From Xanthostigma xanthostigma (lineage: Eukaryota; Arthropoda; Insecta; Raphidioptera; Raphidiidae), in NCBI GenBank assembly GCA_963575645.1, contig OY754465.1:55823901-55887900 (forward strand): a DNA stretch of 64,000 nucleotides, given 5' to 3'. This document shows positions 21,195 through 32,024 of this stretch, piece after piece (position 1 is the stretch's first letter; each line of letters starts with the position of its first letter). The notes beneath the pieces are model-generated. The model was given only the letters and a program-made list of their open reading frames with translations. It did not search any database and was not told where the DNA came from. A program made the translations under genes and the position numbers.

Positions 21195-21790
21195 AAATGC
21201 TTTAATGGCTACATTCATCGAACGTAAGTAGTTATTTTTTCGGTTCATTTGTTCTTCAGATTAGCTATTCCTCCGAATAAATAACGATAATTCAATTCAC
21301 CAAATAAAATTATGTTTACTGCAGGTATAAATCTATTCTGTCTTACTTCGAGGGTATAAGTATTTATTCGGATGATAAAATTATAATGGCCGCCACATAG
21401 ATCATAATACCTAACGTGGAACATTATATCTAGAGTTCGCTCTTGTGAATTTATTTTTATTTAGTTTATTAACCTTTTGTGAAGTGTGTACCTGTAAAAC
21501 ATTAAAGTTAGTGGAAGTTTTGTGTGCAATTGAGTTAAGATAAAACATTATTATTTTGTGAAACTTTTTTGACGTTTACACTAACGCCATCGGTCGGATT
21601 TTTGTTTAACGTCAGAATATTCAATAAACAGAGCAAGGAGTATAGTGCAGTGTATATTTATTCGTTGACTAACTTTTCTACCTGATATTTTCCTTGGTGA
21701 ATTGAAAGTAAATTTTATACGAATAAATTTGTTCCAATATTAGTAACTTCTATTTTTAATAGTGTTCGGTGGATTTGGGCATAAGAGTCA
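21195..21790 (+). repeat. family Q repeat, uninterrupted copy
   Basis: This copy is continuous across GGTATAAATCTATTCTGTCT, the point at which the LINE has inserted in the copy at 54525-60960. It therefore serves as the empty-site allele of that family. Matches also cover TAGCTATTCCTC and TTGGTGAATTGAAAG. No coding sequence or termini recognised. Confidence 0.8.
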
Positions 21791-21859
21791 AAAATCCCAA
21801 ACTTGATGGTCTAGCGCGCAACTTCATCCAGTTAATTTTGATCTTACGTCGTAAGTATT

Positions 21860-22440
21860 CATCATATATATTAATACGCTAAGGTTAAAGATGTTTGCCT
21901 CCCTTTTTAGAAAAAACCTCACAATTTCTCCACATAAATTATATACCATTTTACAGATAATTGCTTGCTCTACTGACATCGACAGCTAAAAAATTTATTA
22001 TTGCTTTTGTTTTTGTAAATTAATTAAAATACAACAACGCTGAACAACGTCTGCCATCTAACGGCTTTAATTTTGAAACAACGTCAATACTTCGATCTGT
22101 TATCTGACCTTCATATTGTAATACAACAGACACAATACTGCATATTGCCATCTGACGGTTTTAATTTTGAAACAGCGAGGAACGCTGAATAACGTCACAG
22201 CCATCTGGCTTAGCGCAACGCTTTTGCTACTTGCGCCTCTATATGACAATTTTAGTAAAATATTTCTTCGATCTGTCATCTGAGCTTCATATTGTAATAC
22301 AACAAAAAGAAGAACGTTATAAGCAGTGTGCAAAATTAGAAACGAATTGAATAGCTGCAATCATATTAAAAAAATAATTTTGTAAAGTGATAATTATTAT
22401 ACTTATTTAGTGCGAATAATTCGCACAGATCACACTAGTT
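21860..22440 (-). repeat. dispersed repeat family W, copy 1
   Basis: Inverse of 33163-33660: AAGATGTTTGCCTCCCTTTT, CAACGCTTTTGCTACTTGCG and ATAATTATTATACTTATTTA. It holds an internal duplication: CATCTAACGGCTTTAATTTT at about 22054 and the near-identical CATCTGACGGTTTTAATTTT at about 22149. No protein motif. Confidence 0.75.
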
Positions 22441-22904
22441 TTTTCATAATGCACCAAAAAATGTATAGGTAACTTAAAAAATTACAGATAATAAACTGAT
22501 ACGCTTCAAATTGGACATATTTTACGAGCGGTAAAATACCTATAACATGGCCACCGTTGTAAACACGAAATTCCAAGACCTTGAGAATTATTTCCGCTAT
22601 TTGTCCTCGTTTGAGGCACTGTCGGAGGACTGGAGTATGTATAGCGTCGTCTCTAATTGACAAAGTCCCGACGCCGCGCGTATACGTCATCAGGGCTTTC
22701 AATTAGAGGGCCGTACCTTTACACAATCACGTATGTTTAATTAAAGGATTGGTCGAGATCAGCATTTCAATTAGACGTCCTCTTCAGTCGAAGGCGAGCG
22801 TTGACTTCGTTGTACGACGTCTACAGAGAAATTGTGTCAACAGCGGCACAGCATCATTGTTCGGGTGTCTCTAGATTGTACGAACTGTCCAAATAAAGAT
22901 TTTG

Positions 22905-23030
22905 ATGTGAAACATCTAATGGCGCGTTTGGTTGGCAGTAAAACCGTGCAATTGGCGCGACACTTTTATGGGACGACGTTACGTGTGTGTGCGTTGGATT
23001 AAATACGATTTAGTTGAAGGCTACACTGTA
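22905..23030. repeat. short dispersed repeat (ATGGCGCGTTTGGTTGG)
   Basis: GTGAAACATCTAATGGCGCG and CGACACTTTTATGG recur at 25461-25525; the first motif also occurs in shorter form at 28069 and 50180. Family unknown. Confidence 0.6.
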
Positions 23031-23084
23031 AAAAATAAGGTTCTGACGTCAAGCTGCCTAGGCGCTTGACTGATCTACCAAACT

Positions 23085-23270
23085 TGCTTCTGAACTAATA
23101 GCTTTGAGTAAATTCTGTCAGATGTCGCTACATGTTACTAAAACATTTTTTTTTAACAAAACATCGTAAATTTCTTCAAAATATTAAAAAATCTATCCTA
23201 TAGTCTAAGTTCAACCAAGCAAGACACATTTATAAAATTTCATTAAAATCGATTCTCTGGTTATAGACGG
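23085..23270 (-). mobile_element. Helitron (second family) fragment
   Basis: Minus-strand match to the body of the complete copy at 43888-44252 (CTTGCTTGGTTGAACTTAG, AAAGCTATTAGTTCAGAAGC). The sequence continues as ACGGAGATTAGCACGACC at 24544, so the long-TIR element between them inserted into this Helitron. Confidence 0.7.
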
Positions 23271-24536
23271 AGAGCTAGCTACGGAAATAGGTTTGCAATT
23301 TATAGAGCAACGATATCCCTCTAGCTAGTGTGCCATACTATCATTATTAATTAATCCGGGCGCCTGGCAGCTGTTCAGCGGTGGGTGCGATAGTGGATGA
23401 GCAACAAAGGGGTTGTAAAATCAATTGAAGGTGTGCAATTTATAGAGTTCTGTGTTTGGTGTGATATTATAGCTAATTATGTATTTAATTCGAATATAAC
23501 AATGCCAGGCTATTTAATTGGGGGAAAAGTAGTGCCAGGTGACATCCAAGGTGCGGGAAAAAGTGCCAAGTCATCTCATTTACTAAGTAAAATTTTATGT
23601 ATGGTGACCAACAAGCTGATGACGTCAACGAGGCGAGATTAAACAGTTTTAGAAAAAATTTCCAATTCAAAGACGTCAATGAGCCATGCAGCCGTAAATT
23701 CAAAAATATTGACGCAGCGAACTTACCACCATGCAAAACAGAACTGCATCAACAATTGCGTCGAGTAAACTATATCAGCAGTGTATGGGGGAACGCTAAT
23801 TTAAAAACCCCAACCCAATTGACCCCACTTGACTTGACCCCACTTGGACAGAAACCGAAGGGAAATTCGAATTACTTTGGTTTGAGGGGGATCAATCACC
23901 AGTCTACGTAAATGATGTTATCATTCAACCCGAACACACAGAGGAAGAAATTAATGTGATAGGTATATATAAATTTATACTTTTATGTTATACTTTTATC
24001 GATGTATCGCAGATGACATGTTTTATAACATTAATTTATTCTTACAGATGACGATGACGACTCAGAAGAGGACGAGTACGAATAAAAATAAGCGTGGCAG
24101 CATTAATGCTTCAGGTATACTTTATTTATTATGTAATTAACTAATTAAGAACGATATCGTTGCAAGATATTATATATTGATAACTTTTCATTCATGTTTC
24201 AGGTCACGATAAAATTTGACCCAGTAAATGAGACGACTTGGCACTTTTTCCCGCACCTTGGATGTCACCTGGCACTACTTTTCCCCCAATTAAAACGCTT
24301 GGCAATGTTATATTCGAATCAAATACATAATTAGCTATAATATCGCACCAAACACAGAGCTCTATAAATTGCACACCTTCAATTGATTTTACAACCCCTT
24401 TGTTGCCCATCCACTCTCACACCCACCGCTGAACAGCTGCCAGGCGCCCGGATTAATTAATAATGATAGTATGGCATACTAACTAGAGGGATTTCGTTGC
24501 TCTATAAATTGCAAACCTATTTCCGTAGCTAGCTCT
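23271..24536. mobile_element. long-TIR element with gene fragment
   Basis: AGAGCTAGCTACGGAAATAG at 23271 is mirrored at the other end (24517-24536), and inverted similarity extends inward through GGGCGCCTGGCAGCTGTTC to about 23600 on the left and about 24205 on the right. Small gaps separate otherwise near-identical arms of about 330 bp. The 600-bp centre carries a decayed coding segment with an intron. Arms this long recall Mutator-like elements, but no clear 9-bp duplication is visible; TATAGACGG and TATTACGG flank it imperfectly. Class unresolved. Confidence 0.75.
23597..24084 (+). pseudogene. two-exon gene fragment with acidic tail
   Basis: Exon 1 reads LPPCKTELHQQLRRVNYI and continues SSVWGNANLKTPTQLTP, then, after a frameshift near a 15-bp duplication (about 23820-23850), WTETEGKFELLWFEGDQSP to EEEINVI. 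At 23961 a GTATATA donor and at 24047 a TTACAG acceptor allow removal of an 86-nt intron. The splice restores a frame reading IDDDDDSEEDEYE and a stop. The exon 1 motif resembles uncharacterised proteins spread by transposons in insects and cnidarians; I cannot name it. The 5' part is not separable from the inverted arm. Non-functional as it stands. Confidence 0.6.
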
Positions 24537-24569
24537 TGGACTATTACGGAGATTAGCACGACCTGTTTA

Positions 24570-25024
24570 CTCTCCTTGGTATTTATACAAAATAGACGCT
24601 AATTACCTTAGGTGAACAGCGTCAATAATTAAGGTTTTTCGTCTCGGAAAGTTCTCAACGATTTCTGAATTTGAGATCAGAAAATTGCGATATTGTTCGT
24701 CACGCCGAGATAAAACGAGAAAAATCTGTTTTCTACAGCTAAGCTTTCAAAAACGATGCGTGTCGAATGTTTTAATAAAGGACCAAGTTGAACGTCTTAC
24801 GGCAACGCATGTGTGATTGACCCTAAAATAGTACTCGGCGCTTGTTCAACTTCAATGCTGATCGGCAGCAACCGACTGTAAGTGGTTCTTCCACTTGTGT
24901 GACGAGATACACAATTTAATTTTGTTTGAAGTGGCATTTAAGTAAAACTAAGGCAAATCACGTCACGTCTTTCATTCTGCCCAATCTACCGGGTGACTGT
25001 GCCGCTTAGACCCTTTTCAAGAAG
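24570..25024. other. no recognisable gene
   Basis: No domain, terminus or tRNA feature seen. The segment is less AT-rich than its surroundings. Confidence 0.4.
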
Positions 25025-25455
25025 ATATAGCGGATGTTTCAAAAGTCCCGGAACGGCTTAATATTTCTTATCGGATACGTCGGACTAAAAATGGTAAAAT
25101 GATTTTTTTGACGTGATAACGTCTTATAAATTGATGAAACACCGGCTGCATGCACGAAAAAGTGTCACGTTCCGCCTGACCCTGTGCGTGCAAGCGAGAG
25201 CGCAGTATAAGCGATAGAGAGTCGGTAAAAATATAGTTTGACAGCTACTAAAATTTAGGTTATGTATTATTAAATATGATATTCGAGCGGAATACGTTAT
25301 CACGTAAAACTATCGTCCGTAAACCGACTTTACAGACAACCAATTTTTTTAATAAAATTTTCCTGTCTATCGAATGGCAAAATTGGATTTTGAGCCCGGG
25401 GATCCTAAAAGTGTCCCGTAAGGCCCAGCTTTGAAATTTTAAGTGGGAACCATAC
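25025..25455. repeat. dispersed repeat V, interrupted by HINE-like copy D
   Basis: GCGGATGTTTCAAAAGTCCC and TTCTTATCGGATACGTC match 31525-31575. After the insert, CTGTCTATCGAATGGCAAAA and AAATTTTAAGTGGGAACC match 31615-31685. The copy at 31520-31900 is uninterrupted and shows the empty site. Confidence 0.75.
25110..25343 (+). mobile_element. HINE-like element copy D
   Basis: GACGTGATAACGTC after T7 to CAGACAACCAA before T7, inserted in repeat V. The empty site at 31590-31612 has T runs at the same place, so insertion was into a T run without other change. The interior matches the right end of the long copy at 38781-41618 (GAGCGCAGTATAAGCGATAG, TTTAGGTTATGTATTATT). Confidence 0.75.
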
Positions 25456-25639
25456 TTTTGTGAAACATCTAATGGCGCGTTTGGTTGGGAGTAAAATTGT
25501 GCAATTGGCGCGACACTTTTATGGAAGGACGTTACGTTTCCAACACACACAAATATAACGTCCTCACAACGTTATGTTTGTGTGCGTTGGATTAAACATG
25601 GTTTTAGTTGAAGGCGGTATCTAGAGCGATATATGCTAT

Positions 25640-25880
25640 AACTTTGTTTTTTATATAACAATGGTATACTTTTCATAACTGTTTATTATTCTCTATATTT
25701 TTTCAAGAAATTTTTATTACGAATTTTTTATCTAAATTTTATAATTTCGGAAATATTTTGAAAATAAAACAAATCAGAAATTTTATTTTCTTTAGTAGGT
25801 ATACTACCTATATCAAATGTCAATATTTTTGGTGTTGGAATGGTCCCGTCGCCCAATTGGCTGGAATTTTTGTCTCAGTA
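25640..25880. repeat. family X repeat, partial
   Basis: ATATGCTATAACTTTGTTTT, GGTATACTTTTCATAAC and GTTGGAATGGTCCCGTCGC as in 37300-37690. Confidence 0.65.
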
Positions 25881-26335
25881 AAGACTCTAAGCTATTGATT
25901 CAGGCATCAATCGGATCAACGGTATCTATTGGAAATATGTACCTACCATATACTTTTATTCTATACTGAGCATAGGAATAAAATCGCAATCGAACCATTA
26001 GGGTGCAAACATATACTTCTGAATTTTTTTAAGCCGTAAGCACTGGTGTATCCAGGAGGGCAAAACAATCACGGGGGACCTGGCTTAAGAAATTTCTAAT
26101 TTGCCCCCTCCTGGGCCAAAAGCTGGATACGCCCATGTTAACGTCATAGAAAAAGATTAAGTTTTTGAAACAGAGATACTTTATTCAGATTGAATGCAAG
26201 TACATCGACCAATCCTATCATCGAAGAAATCAGGGAATTACATCTAAGAAAGAGACGCAGCTATATTTTCGATACGCTTTGTTGCCTTCATTCACCGCAC
26301 GTTGAGTACATAGACAATGATTCATTCATATAGTA
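25880..26335. other. no recognisable gene
   Basis: CAGGAGGGCAAAACAATCAC and CCCCCTCCTGGGCC near 26050-26115 could be ends of a small inverted-repeat element, but I could not define it. No gene. Confidence 0.35.
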
Positions 26336-26342
26336 AATTATT

Positions 26343-26476
26343 AAAGGGGAATTATAAAACGGTCGAATAAAAAAAAAATTTGATGTTAATAACTTGAGAT
26401 ATTAAAATAATAGTTGGATGACTAAATTACTAAGTGAGCGGCTAGAATGCCTTCGGTAATTTTGAAGCAGATATCT
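26343..26476. repeat. head of the 120-bp array element, no array
   Basis: GGGGAATTATAAAACGG to TTGAAGCAGATATCTTC is nearly identical to 39931-40095, which precedes array 2. Here no 120-bp units follow. Confidence 0.7.
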
Positions 26477-26554
26477 TCTTTTGTTTTTACTTTTTTTTCA
26501 CTTTGAGACTACAACTTAAAACTCACATTTTCATGAACATACCGCTTTTTTTGA

Positions 26555-26692
26555 TAAAGGGGTATGCGAATTATAATTCCGAGGTGAACGATAAAGGGGT
26601 ATGCGAATTGTCTCGCAGTGAAACGCGATGGGGCAAAGGTGGAGTTTTTAAAAAAACAATTGCGGGGACAACGATAACGGGGTATGCGAATT
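26555..26692. repeat. 94-bp minisatellite, short array
   Basis: Units with GGGGTATGCGAATT, TCTCGCAGTGAAACG and GGTGAACGATAAAGG, about 1.5 copies. The same unit forms arrays at 32140-32480 (inverted) and 41188-41470. Confidence 0.8.
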
Positions 26693-26693
26693 A

Positions 26694-26806
26694 AATAGTT
26701 AATTGTTTGAATAGAACTGCGTTTTCTAAAAAATGTATAATTAATTGACAGTCAATTAAATATATATTTTTTAGAAAACGCAGTTCTATTCAAACAATTA
26801 ACTATT
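26694..26806. repeat. perfect 41-bp-arm palindrome
   Basis: Arms 26694-26734 and 26766-26806 are exact inverse copies (starting AATAGTTAATTGTTTGAATA) around a 31-nt AT-rich spacer. It adjoins the minisatellite. No second copy in the window. Confidence 0.85.
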
Positions 26807-27191
26807 AACAAAATGCCGCTCAGAATAAATAAATCATTTACCAAATTTTGAAAAAAATGCAGGACGTAACGTTGACACTCAAACAAATATTAGGTCGCTC
26901 AAATATTATGAAGTTTCCCATTTTGTATTTTAAGTAACTCAAATGGATGTTTGTAAGTTGCTGTTCTGTTGATTTCTCGTCACGTGCAGTCAGTCGCTCA
27001 CTTAGTAATGCAGAAACCCAAATTGATTATTTTTGTCACCCAAAATTGTAATTTACAGTCACTGGTTTAAATACTACCCATTATTAAATATATGGTACCT
27101 ACTCTAAACAGTTTCTGCAACTAAAATATAGAATGTGTAATGTGTATGTATTATCAAAGCAATCTTACACCTGGTATATACCTTCGGTGCG

Positions 27192-27212
27192 CGAACACAC
27201 ACACACACACAT
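27192..27212. repeat. CA microsatellite
   Basis: ACACACACACACACACACAC, about eight to ten repeats. Confidence 0.85.
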
Positions 27213-27546
27213 TAAGTACTTAAAGCTTATGTGCGTGCAATTCTCAAAATGCATTGCGCTGTTTTGAACAATTTACCGTCCCTATTTAAATGCAAATGAT
27301 AACCAAAGCAAACATAATCACGCTCTTTACTCAATAGGTGTTTCACGATACACACTCTCGTCTACGCTCAACGACCTACTAGCAGAACCAGTGCTGCTAA
27401 GTCGACAAAAAACGCCTCTCAATACTTGACGATGAAATTCCACTAGATATACTTTTTAAGAGTGAGAGACCCAGAAACATCGTTTTTAGCTTCTTTTAAC
27501 CTTACAAAAAATCAATACCTATATGCAAATAAAATCCATAGACTTA

Positions 27547-27985
27547 AGGCCGCTGCAAACGAGGCTAGAAACGCTGCTAGATTCCTTGCTAGATTTGCCT
27601 ACTAGTTTTCTAGCGCTGATTTTCTTGACTGCTGTTATGTGCTCGCTTCATACGAGACTTTTTTCAGGCTAGTTTTGTGAATAAATCTGGTGCGCGCGCA
27701 GTGGCAGTTCAAATATAAACACAGAGCAAAGCGTGTCTGTTGTCTGACTCTGAGCAGAATGACGCCATGTCGGTTTGTGGGCGTTTGTTCAAGTCGCCCA
27801 CGTGACAAGATAATGCTTCCTGATTGGTTCTTGCTCATACCTAGCAGCGTACCTAATAAGGAAAATAGGCTTCTAATTTTAAAACCTAGCAGGCAAACCC
27901 GCAATGACGTCATTTTCAGCTTCGTACCCAACCTACCGGTCAGCAGAACTCCTAGCAGTGTTTCAAGCCTCGTGTGCAGCGGCCC
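27547..27985. mobile_element. PIF/Harbinger-type MITE, TSD TTA
   Basis: Ends AGGCCGCTGCAAACGAGGCT and AGCCTCGTGTGCAGCGGCCC are inverted repeats with few mismatches, flanked by TTA at 27544-27546 and 27986-27988. A second, heavily interrupted copy is at 48146-48992. No transposase. Confidence 0.85.
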
Positions 27986-28200
27986 TTATTTTTTCTTTTT
28001 CATTAAGGCGATCATTAGCTAAGATTTTTTTGGGCTTAGAATCATTTTGACAATTTCGACTTTTTTATGTGAAACATCTATTGGCGCGTTACTGCGACCG
28101 CAAACGGTATGAAGCGTTGATTTTTTGTGTGAGCTGTGTACTGCGTGTGCCTTTCTTTAGCGTGAGTAAATAATAATGGATAAGAATAGATGGTGGTCTT

Positions 28201-28375
28201 GTGACATCAGCTGCTTTGACGGAAGAAGACATGTGTAGCCTCATCAAACATACAACCCGAAGATGATGACGAAGAGCAAATAGAAGAAAATACATATCCT
28301 ATTCCTCCTACTAATAAAGAAACGTTTGAGGCACTTGAAGTATTCACACGAGCAGTCGACTGTATCAAGAAATAA
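28201..28375 (+). pseudogene. pogo/CENPB-type transposase C-terminus remnant
   Basis: A frame TSAALTEEDMCSLIKHT shifts by one base into PEDDDEEQIEENTYPIPP, then NKETFEALEVFTRAV and DCIKK with a stop. Acidic stretches followed by a short EALE-type helix are usual at the C-terminus of insect Tigger/pogo-family transposases. The DDE catalytic region is absent. Family assignment moderate. Confidence 0.45.
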
Positions 28376-28740
28376 GTTGACAAAATTGCATTCCTATATT
28401 TCTCGATTATAAGTACATCCTTACAAGTAGTGAAATTTTGGTGTTTCAGAATAGGTATAGGCTGGCAATGTTTGCTTATATTTACGCAAAATCTCAGCGC
28501 GGCGCTGAAATTTACATAGTTCTCTAATTATCAGTTATCCTCTAATACACCACCCACTGGGATACTGAAGAATGCCAAGATAATTTTGTAGCTTCACATC
28601 AGACCTCTAACTTTGATCTTGCTCGGAGCTTGAGGCCACCTAATATTATTATTCATTCGCTTTTGTTCCTTAATAATATACTCTTCTTTATATATAACTC
28701 ACATCATTTACTTCATTTCATCTAAGAAATTTATAGTTAC
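28376..28740. other. no recognisable gene
   Basis: AT-rich, no motif seen. Confidence 0.4.
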
Positions 28741-28815
28741 CAGCGATCCGTCCCGGTTTCACCCGGGTGCGATAGATATATTTTGTGTCGCCGGAAAATT
28801 CTGCAAAATATGAGA
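28741..28815 (-). mobile_element. Helitron 3' end fragment
   Basis: Minus strand CACCCGGGTGAAACCGGGAC followed by GGATCGCTGG, a diverged 3' hairpin terminus, with AATTCTGCAAAAT upstream variants as in 8400-8420. Confidence 0.65.
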
Positions 28816-28819
28816 ACTC

Positions 28820-29600
28820 TCGCATACAACACTGTACGACAACTAGGCTATCAGATATAGCCACGAGGCACAATACAGTTCCGTAGTCCATCTGAATTCA
28901 TTGCAACCACACGCTTAGTTGGCAAACTGATCGCGACCTTTGTCGATGTATGGGGACAACAGTTTTCCAACGGCTAAGCGGCAAAAATCTTCAAGACCCG
29001 AATCCCGCGATGGGCGAACTATTTACATACCTACAAGTTTGTACGGAACCCTCGTTGCTCGAGCCCGGGTCGCTAAACGATGAAAACTATATAGATACAA
29101 TATTGTACACAATCCGTCCCGTCATTTGTGACAGATCTTTCCGGGACAGAAGTGGCATTAAATCAATGTAACCGTTCCATGCATACAGATATAATATTTC
29201 ACACAACAAGGAAGACACTGCGGCAGCGACACACACAGGAGGATAGAAGAACAGTTGAAGTAGGAAGCGGATGTAATGGATATGTTTAGACTGTCATCTC
29301 AGAATGCAAGGACATAACATTTAGAAGACGGGACAAGATGGATGATGGTACAGCGGGCCACGACATCCTTCTGGAGATTTATTTCACAACTGCGTATCAT
29401 TTATCACGCGTCTGCATTTTAACCATTGTTCCAGCCATTTCGCTGCGTAGACGCACCGAAACTCGATTTCCGAAATGATCGGCCATTTTAAATTTCTAAC
29501 GTACGATGCTGGGTTGTCCTTAAAAATGATCTAGATTACATCCATAGATAGATAGATTAGATAAAGGTTGTGAGGCACGTCTCGTCAACACCGCGACCTT
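28820..29600. other. apparently single-copy DNA, no gene called
   Basis: Less AT-rich than average. A 73-codon frame at 28950-29171 has no recognisable domain. TTTGTACGGAACCCTCG near 29038 resembles a common insect repeat word. No start or splice evidence strong enough to call a gene. Confidence 0.35.
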
Positions 29601-29608
29601 GGTAGATC

Positions 29609-29847
29609 TAAGGGCGTAGATATTTAAAGCAAAAATCATTTTTAGTATCACAAAAAAATACTCACGAAGGAAGCTGTTAAGCGAAATAATGATTCCCAAA
29701 CTAATTTTACAAATTCCACTTCAAAAAGTATTTCTAAAATTTATTTTTTAGTCGGGTATTCGTATTATTTTCTCAGTTTTATTTTTTATTATTGTGATCC
29801 TGGGGGGTGGGTAATTGCCCCCTCTACCCCCCATATCTACGCCCTTG
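29609..29847. mobile_element. hAT-type MITE, TSD GGTAGATC
   Basis: Ends TAAGGGCGTAGATAT and ATATCTACGCCCTTG are inverted apart from the outermost base. GGTAGATC occurs at 29601-29608 and 29848-29855. Interior matches 6170-6330. Confidence 0.75.
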
Positions 29848-29859
29848 GGTAGATCTGTT

Positions 29860-31515
29860 GTGTAGCTCTGACTTCTTCATTCCTGAGCGAGGTTAAGACT
29901 TTTGATAAAGCCTAGAATGGCTCTGAAATCAGTATCCCAAACCTGATCGATACTAATAATATCTATAAGGTAAATGCGAAAGCAACTTTGCCTGTCTGTT
30001 ACGCTTTAACGCAGGGCCCGATCTAGAGAGTTCGATTTTGAAAATTTTTACAGGGGGGGGGGGGCGACGATTATTTTGTCATTTTAAATAAAGTGCAGTA
30101 TCGACCGGAAATTTATAGAATATATGGTTGAAAACGACTTAGCCCTATGCAAAAAATCATGCTGAATCGAATGAGCCTATCTAGAAGTTTGTAGCTATTG
30201 TAGTTATCAAGTTATAGCGTTTTTAATTTTTTCAAGAAAATTTTATAAAAACGCGTCTAACTCCTAAACGAAACGAGATACAGAGTTGCGGGTGGTCACA
30301 CATAATATTAACCGTATCGGAAGGCTCTTAGTGCCTCAAAAAGTCGCCGATTTGCGAAAACATCGAAAAACTTCAATTTTTTCAATTATTTGAAAAAAAT
30401 AAAAGTGTCACCGATATATCCGAAGCATGGTCCAATCTAGGAGAGGGCAAACCGGGCAATTGCGCGGGGTGGCAAAATTGAGGGCGGCGCGGCGTTGGCG
30501 GCGGAAATTTAAAAGATGGTTAGGTAAACAAAAAAAATTACACCATCTATGGAACAACGCATGGGTAAAAGGCGGCAAATATTATTTTGCCCGGAGCGGC
30601 GAAATAGCTGGATCGTGCCATGCTTTGAAGGTCAAACTTTTTTGACATCTACTCACAGAACAAGAAACCAATCAATTGTCACTTATTTCATTTAGAAATT
30701 TCCCTATTCGGAATATGGAATATAGAAGTTTTTACAAGTAACAGTCGCTGAGCTTCTTAAAATATTATCTGCCTACATTGATAGGTAAAGTCAGCCAACA
30801 TTTTAGCAGATAAATTTTCGTGGACCCCCGCTTACGAATTGTGAACCCCCATTTTTTTTTTGTCACGCCAACGTAGACCCCCGTCGAGTCTCCCAGACCT
30901 GGACCACTTTGGGAACTAAGGTTCTAAATTATAGTTATATTGACTCAATTTTTACATAAAATACAATTTATCAAAACAAATGATTGATCGGAACAAATGA
31001 CGATCACTGTAACAATATGTACATTACAATATCATGTTTATCTTCAATTTCTATTCTATGAATATTTAAAATTCAAATGCACTTCCTGCAACGTTATGCA
31101 ACACAGTACGAGCGAAATCCAGTGGTGTACTTATCATCGCCGTAATTAGGGCTTGGCAATGTGACTCTGGCCAGGAGCGCAAATCCGGAAGAGCGCAATC
31201 AGCGATGCGATTATTACTGCAGTTTTAGTTTGAATAGTATCAACCGACAAAATTTTGAGGGCGCAAAATCAGAATCTTACCAATGAATTCAGTCAAGGCA
31301 CTGCGTACTATCAAAAATGTTATTTTTGAACATTTAGATTTTGACTATCGAGAAGGCCAAACAAGAAAAGTTTAATTTTTCTGAAAAATTGCGTAAGTTT
31401 TTCATAAGAGTACTTATAAAAATTTCCATTTAAAACAAGTCATCAATCGAGGATTTTTTTAAATATATTACATATTTCCAATTAAAGAACTCGTATGGAA
31501 TTTTTCCTTCTCCTA
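29860..31515. other. repeat debris, no gene
   Basis: The first 90 bp repeat 6350-6420. A G12 run lies at 30052-30063. ATTGCGCGGGGTGGCAAAAT (30470) and the CCCCCGTCGAGTC stretch (30880) look like fragments of hAT-type elements. The GC-rich 72-codon frame at 30427-30645 is not a recognisable protein. Confidence 0.4.
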
Positions 31516-31519
31516 TCTA

Positions 31520-31900
31520 TATACCGGATGTTTAAAAAATCCCGGAGTGGCTTAATATTTCTTATCGGGTAAGCCGAACAAAAAATGTTAAAATTGTTTT
31601 TCGTATAACTTTTTTCTGTCTATCGAATAGCAAAATTAGACTTTGGGTCCGAGGGCCCAACTCTCAAATTTTAAATGGGATCCATACTTTTTTATTTCAT
31701 ATTCGGATTCTGCGGAAAATTTTACATACGAATACGTCTTAGTATATTTTTGTAATCCTCGGGCCTTTTGTTGAGCCCCTAAGAAAGACCTAAAAATAAT
31801 CCTTGTACAATAAATATCTTTTGAAATGACTGACTTAGGTTTACCTAAAATATTTGCTTTGAGGAGAAACTTCACTAATTCATACTTCTAAAGCTCCATT
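31520..31900. repeat. dispersed repeat V, uninterrupted copy
   Basis: Matches both flanks of HINE-like copy D at 25025-25455 without the insert. No coding motif. Confidence 0.7.
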
Positions 31901-32024
31901 TTTAACCTTAAAGTTCTTTTGTAGGGCCCCTAAAATGGTCAAAAAGGGCTCAGAGTTGAATAAATCTTAATTTGAATTCGGTTATTATCTTAAATACTTT
32001 TTCCGGGATATAATTTTTTGGTTC

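Noticed and set aside
23397..23642. 81-codon frame, repeated as an inverted 68-codon frame at 24204-24410
   Set aside because: Both lie in the inverted arms of the long-TIR element; the duplication is of DNA, not evidence of coding.
23262..24545. A 9-bp Mutator target duplication around the long-TIR element
   Set aside because: TATAGACGG and TATTACGG do not match well and are not at equal distance from the ends.
30427..30645. Arg-rich 72-codon frame
   Set aside because: GC-rich repeat fragment; basic composition follows from CGG/GGC words and no family is recognisable.
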